Positions 6,178 to 8,850 of a DNA stretch of 8,850 nucleotides are shown here, piece by piece. The stretch spans positions 1-8,850 of the forward strand of contig JALWSJ010000041.1 in the NCBI GenBank assembly GCA_026993705.1, given 5' to 3'. The notes beneath the pieces are model-generated. The model made no database searches. It saw nothing but the letters and a program-made list of their open reading frames with translations, and was not told where the DNA came from. The position numbers were made by a program, and so were the translations under genes. The DNA is from Flavobacteriales bacterium (GTDB taxonomy: Bacteria; Bacteroidota; Bacteroidia; Flavobacteriales_D; Parvicellaceae). Position 1 is the stretch's first letter. The number at the start of each line of letters is the position of its first letter.

Positions 6178-7689
6178 TTAAACTATTTTATACTTTCTAA
6201 CAAAATCAGAGGTTTTTTGCATTTCTGTTTGCATAACGATGTCATTGGTTATAAACGATACTTCTTTTCGGTATTGTTTTAACATTTGTTCGATAATTAT
6301 CGAAGATTTAAGCGGTCGTCTAAATTCCAGTGCTTGAGCTCCGGTAAACAATTCAATTGCAATTACCGATTCTACATTCGTTATGACTTCCAACAATTTA
6401 GTAGCTGCGTTTGCTCCCATGCTTACATGGTCTTCTTGTCCATTTGACGAATCAATCGTATCGACACTGCAAGGCGAACACAATTGTTTATTTTTACTAA
6501 CGATGGATGCTGCTGTATATTGAGGAATCATAAAACCACTGTTTAGACCAGGATTGGCTACTAAAAAAGGGGGCAAATCCCTTGTCCCTGAAATCAATTT
6601 TACAGTTCGACGCTCGGCAATACTTGCCAATTCGGCAATGGCTATCGTCAAATGGTCTAAAACCAAAGCTAAAGGCTGTCCGTGAAAATTACCAGCAGAT
6701 ACCACTAAATCTTCATCCGGAAAAATCGTCGGGTTATCGGTTACTGAATTTATTTCGGTTTCTATCACCGTAGTTACATAATCCATTGCGTCTTTTGTTG
6801 CTCCGTGAACTTGTGGGATACAACGAAAAGAATAAGGGTCTTGAACATTTACCTTGTGGCGTGTTATAATTTCACTTCCTTCTAAATATTCACGAACTGC
6901 TCTAGCTACATAAAGTTGTCCTTTATGATTTCTTACAATATGAACATTATCTAAAAATGGCTGTATTCTTCCATCATAGGCGTCTATCGAAACAGAAGCT
7001 ACCAAATTGCTCATTTTGAATAACTGTTTGGCTTTGATAAGAGCCCAAACACCGTGTGCACTCATAAATTGAGTTCCATTCAACAAGGCTAAACCTTCCT
7101 TCGATTGCAACACAATAGGTTTCCAATTGTATTCCTTAAATACTTTAGTTGCGGTTGTTCGCTTGCCTTTATGAATAACTTCTCCTAACCCCAACAATGC
7201 CAAAGACATGTGAGCCAATGGTGATAAATCTCCCGAAGCTCCTAACGAACCTTGTTCGTAAACTACTGGAAAAATATCATTATTGTAAAAATCAATGAGT
7301 CGCTGAACTGTTTCTATTGAAACGCCCGAATGTCCGTAGGATAATCCTTGAATTTTTAACAACAACATTAATTTAACAATAGTCGTAGAAGACTCCTTCC
7401 CCATTCCACAAGCGTGTGACTTAACTAAATTTTCTTGCAATTGAGAAAGTTCATTATTGGAAACAACCGTATTGCAAAGAGAACCGAAACCGGTATTGAT
7501 CCCATAAAAGACCTTATCCTCATCCGCCATCTTTTTATCCAAATAATCTCTACATTTTTGGATACGGTGTTTGGCTACTTCACTCAATTTCAAACGATAA
7601 CCAAAGGTTAGAATTTCCTCTACTTTTTCTATCGTTAAATCTTCAATGGTTATTTCTACCGTGTTGTTGGTTGCAAAATTTATACTCAT
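6178..7689 (-). CDS. hutH: Histidine ammonia-lyase
   Basis: HutH removes ammonia from L-histidine to give urocanate, the first step of histidine breakdown, in the cytoplasm. The 503 residues match family length. The Ala-Ser-Gly triad that cyclises to the electrophilic MIO group is A151-S152-G153 in GSLGASGDLSPL. Other active-site features are YGINTGFG with Y62, S91-H92 in KSHACG (the position that separates His from Phe enzymes), N205 in LNGTQ, QDPYSFRC with Y286 and R289, GNFHGQP (333-339), and the HutH-typical NGQEDHVSMGA with E419. Tyrosine ammonia-lyases share His at position 92 but lack the QEDHVSM context, so the histidine enzyme is favoured. hutU, hutI and hutG are absent from the window, so the pathway genes are dispersed or further right. 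The gene overlaps nothing and heads a tight downstream series. Confidence 0.93.
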   Translation of the reverse strand: MSINFATNNTVEITIEDLTIEKVEEILTFGYRLKLSEVAKHRIQKCRDYLDKKMADEDKVFYGINTGFGSLCNTVVSNNELSQLQENLVKSHACGMGKESSTTIVKLMLLLKIQGLSYGHSGVSIETVQRLIDFYNNDIFPVVYEQGSLGASGDLSPLAHMSLALLGLGEVIHKGKRTTATKVFKEYNWKPIVLQSKEGLALLNGTQFMSAHGVWALIKAKQLFKMSNLVASVSIDAYDGRIQPFLDNVHIVRNHKGQLYVARAVREYLEGSEIITRHKVNVQDPYSFRCIPQVHGATKDAMDYVTTVIETEINSVTDNPTIFPDEDLVVSAGNFHGQPLALVLDHLTIAIAELASIAERRTVKLISGTRDLPPFLVANPGLNSGFMIPQYTAASIVSKNKQLCSPCSVDTIDSSNGQEDHVSMGANAATKLLEVITNVESVIAIELFTGAQALEFRRPLKSSIIIEQMLKQYRKEVSFITNDIVMQTEMQKTSDFVRKYKIV

Positions 7690-7789
7690 GACTTCATATC
7701 TTTATCGTATAAGCCAATACTTTGCCTTATACCATTTGCATTAACTCTTTTGAACCACGAATGTAAGGAATATTTTTAGAAGAAAGCAT
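7690..7789 (-). other. Possible remnant of a small gene upstream of hutH
   Basis: On the minus strand an ATG (7787-7789) opens a 20-codon frame beginning MLSSKNIPYIRGSKELMQ and stopping at 7727-7729. A second frame, shifted by one base, is open through the same DNA and continues past that stop, reading GLYDKDMKS before a TGA that overlaps the hutH start (ATGA). Joined by one frameshift the two would give a peptide of roughly 35 residues ending exactly at hutH, as operon genes often do. I do not recognise the peptide. It contains no histidine run, so it is not a histidine attenuator. It could also be ordinary leader DNA. Confidence 0.25.
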
Positions 7790-7828
7790 ATCAAATTAGA
7801 CTTTGAAACAGCTACAACTTTTCCTAAT

Positions 7829-8422
7829 CTAATTCTCTATGACCTGCATAGACTCTTCCAGCTCACGAATGATTTTTTCTTTTTGCGGTTGTCGTTCACG
7901 CAATGCTGTTTCCGTATAATAGCGATGACGGTTTGTCAAATAATTGTGTTGCAATTTCACCCACTCTAAATCGGTATATTCAACACCTCTATGTTGCAAT
8001 TCTTTTCTTAACGTCTGTGCTATCGTATGATAATCTTCCGTACCTATATAGTCGTGATCGGCATCACACATTATTTTTTCCAACAAATTTTGCGGTTCTA
8101 CGTCAGATTGAGTGGCTAATATAATGGAACTAATCTTTGAAATTTCTTCTTCAGTATAATCAAATTCAGGTAATATCTTTTCTATTAATTGCACGGCAAA
8201 AGGCTCATTACTTCTATATTGGTACAAAAAACCACTATCATGAAAATAAGCCGCCGTTAGCAATAAATAGTAATCCTCGGGAAGAACACCTTCTTTTTCC
8301 GCATAGCTTTTTGTAGCTTTTACAACAGCAAAAGTATGATGAGCTCCGTGATAAAACAATTCATCGGATAACTCTTTTACCAACCTTTCGGTAATATATT
8401 CTTTTGCTTTTGTAAAATCCAT
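7829..8422 (-). CDS. HD-domain metal-dependent phosphohydrolase
   Basis: A 197-residue, mostly helical soluble protein of the HD superfamily, whose members use bound metal to hydrolyse nucleotides, cyclic nucleotides or other phosphate esters. The metal-ligand pattern is visible in order: H28/H29 in YHGAHHTFAVV, the H61-D62 pair in AAYFHDSGF, and an acidic cluster with D122 and D124 in CDADHDYIG, followed by ILATQ-type helix spacing between them. Relatives usually read ADLDYLG, so the histidine at 123 is a variation. The C-terminal third is charged and amphipathic and may help in oligomerisation. The substrate cannot be inferred. The ATG follows directly on the stop codon of the upstream glycosidase-like gene (TAAATG), which implies coupled translation. 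A 139-bp gap then separates it from hutH. Confidence 0.85.
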   Translation of the reverse strand: MDFTKAKEYITERLVKELSDELFYHGAHHTFAVVKATKSYAEKEGVLPEDYYLLLTAAYFHDSGFLYQYRSNEPFAVQLIEKILPEFDYTEEEISKISSIILATQSDVEPQNLLEKIMCDADHDYIGTEDYHTIAQTLRKELQHRGVEYTDLEWVKLQHNYLTNRHRYYTETALRERQPQKEKIIRELEESMQVIEN

Positions 8423-8850
8423 TTAATCAAAATATAAAAAATAATATGCCTCGATATTATCCAAATAAGCCCCATCAAAACCGGCATCAATTATTCTATC
8501 TATATAGGCATTATCATCTAAATAAATAATCTTTTTCCAAGGCTTTTTCCAAAACTTCACCCAAATTTCATCTTTATAACCATCATAAGGTTTTTTCAAC
8601 CAATTGGGATGATGTAATTTCCACTTATCTTTCCAATAATAGCGATAATTTTCAGCTGCACCAATATTGATGTACGAAATAACTTTTCGCTTTCCACCAT
8701 TGGCTTTTGTCTTTAGCGATTCTATTTCCGCTTTTGTAAACGGTTCATTTACATCAAAAAACAAATCCATTAAAACCACATCAAAATTAGTTTGACTAAC
8801 TGCATCGATAATTTCTTGTCTTGACGAAAACTGATTGTAACCTATAAGGT
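8423..8850 (-). CDS. TM1410/GH114-like glycosidase (N-terminus beyond window)
   Basis: The frame is open to the right edge, so only the last 141 residues are seen, starting LIGYNQFSSRQE; apparent internal starts such as GTG at 8779 are not real starts. The pattern is that of the MJ1477/TM1410 and GH114 (endo alpha-1,4 polygalactosaminidase) barrel proteins: DVVLMDLFFD, ISYINIGAAENYRYYW, WVKFWKKPWKKII and GFDGAYLDNIEAY. In this family the Asp and Glu of the last motif lie at the sugar-binding face. The protein stops only eight residues after that motif, whereas relatives I know carry further barrel strands beyond it. So it is either shortened at the C-terminus or has its remaining domains in the unseen N-terminal part. 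Such proteins are usually exported, but a signal peptide would be outside the window. The stop touches the start of the HD gene. Confidence 0.72.
   Translation of the reverse strand, partial: LIGYNQFSSRQEIIDAVSQTNFDVVLMDLFFDVNEPFTKAEIESLKTKANGGKRKVISYINIGAAENYRYYWKDKWKLHHPNWLKKPYDGYKDEIWVKFWKKPWKKIIYLDDNAYIDRIIDAGFDGAYLDNIEAYYFLYFD

Noticed and set aside
6178..7689. Tyrosine or phenylalanine ammonia-lyase
   Set aside because: The combination of KSHACG, QDPYSFRC and NGQEDHVSMGA is that of HutH; known flavobacterial tyrosine enzymes differ at these sites.
7690..7828. Histidine-dependent attenuator in front of hutH
   Set aside because: The short frame there has no histidine codons, and no terminator/antiterminator hairpin pair is visible.

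Overview
The window is AT-rich chromosomal DNA from a member of Bacteroidota, most likely Flavobacteriaceae and close to Flavobacterium. The evidence is threefold. Two promoters have the phylum's unusual form (TTG, 19 bp, then TAnnTTTG). The acyltransferase at 296..1546 is the Bacteroidota sphingolipid/sulfonolipid type. The intergenic element at 4237..4380 resembles one I remember as recurrent in flavobacterial genomes. Except for a transposase tail at the left edge, all the genes I accept are on the minus strand, so the window reads right to left in transcriptional terms.

Right block (8850 down to 4384): a partial TM1410/GH114-like glycosidase (edge-truncated) is followed with no gap by an HD-domain phosphohydrolase. 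A 139-bp stretch with a possible gene remnant comes next, then histidine ammonia-lyase (hutH). Then come a 51-residue one-helix membrane protein starting 5 nt after hutH, the nucleoid protein YbaB/EbfC, and a multi-pass membrane protein that looks like a GT-C/Wzy-type enzyme. Spacing suggests hutH to the membrane protein is one operon; no other hut gene is present.

Middle (4383 to 3858): a 526-bp non-coding stretch. It holds a structured element abutting the stop of the membrane protein gene, an inverted partial copy of that element's end about 110 bp away, and the promoter of the HU gene.

Left block (3857 down to 128): HU DNA-binding protein with its own promoter and terminator, then a single-chain type IV ABC exporter, then the PLP-dependent acyltransferase with its own promoter and a strong terminator. 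The exporter and the lipid synthase may both concern the envelope, but nothing in the sequence proves a link. Positions 1..127 are the right end of an ISAs1-like insertion sequence.

No CRISPR array, tRNA, rRNA or obvious defence system is visible. The items most worth a second look are the structured intergenic element with its inverted partner, the Glu-to-Asp change at the catalytic position of the ABC exporter, the overlooked 51-residue gene, and the odd C-terminal end of the glycosidase.
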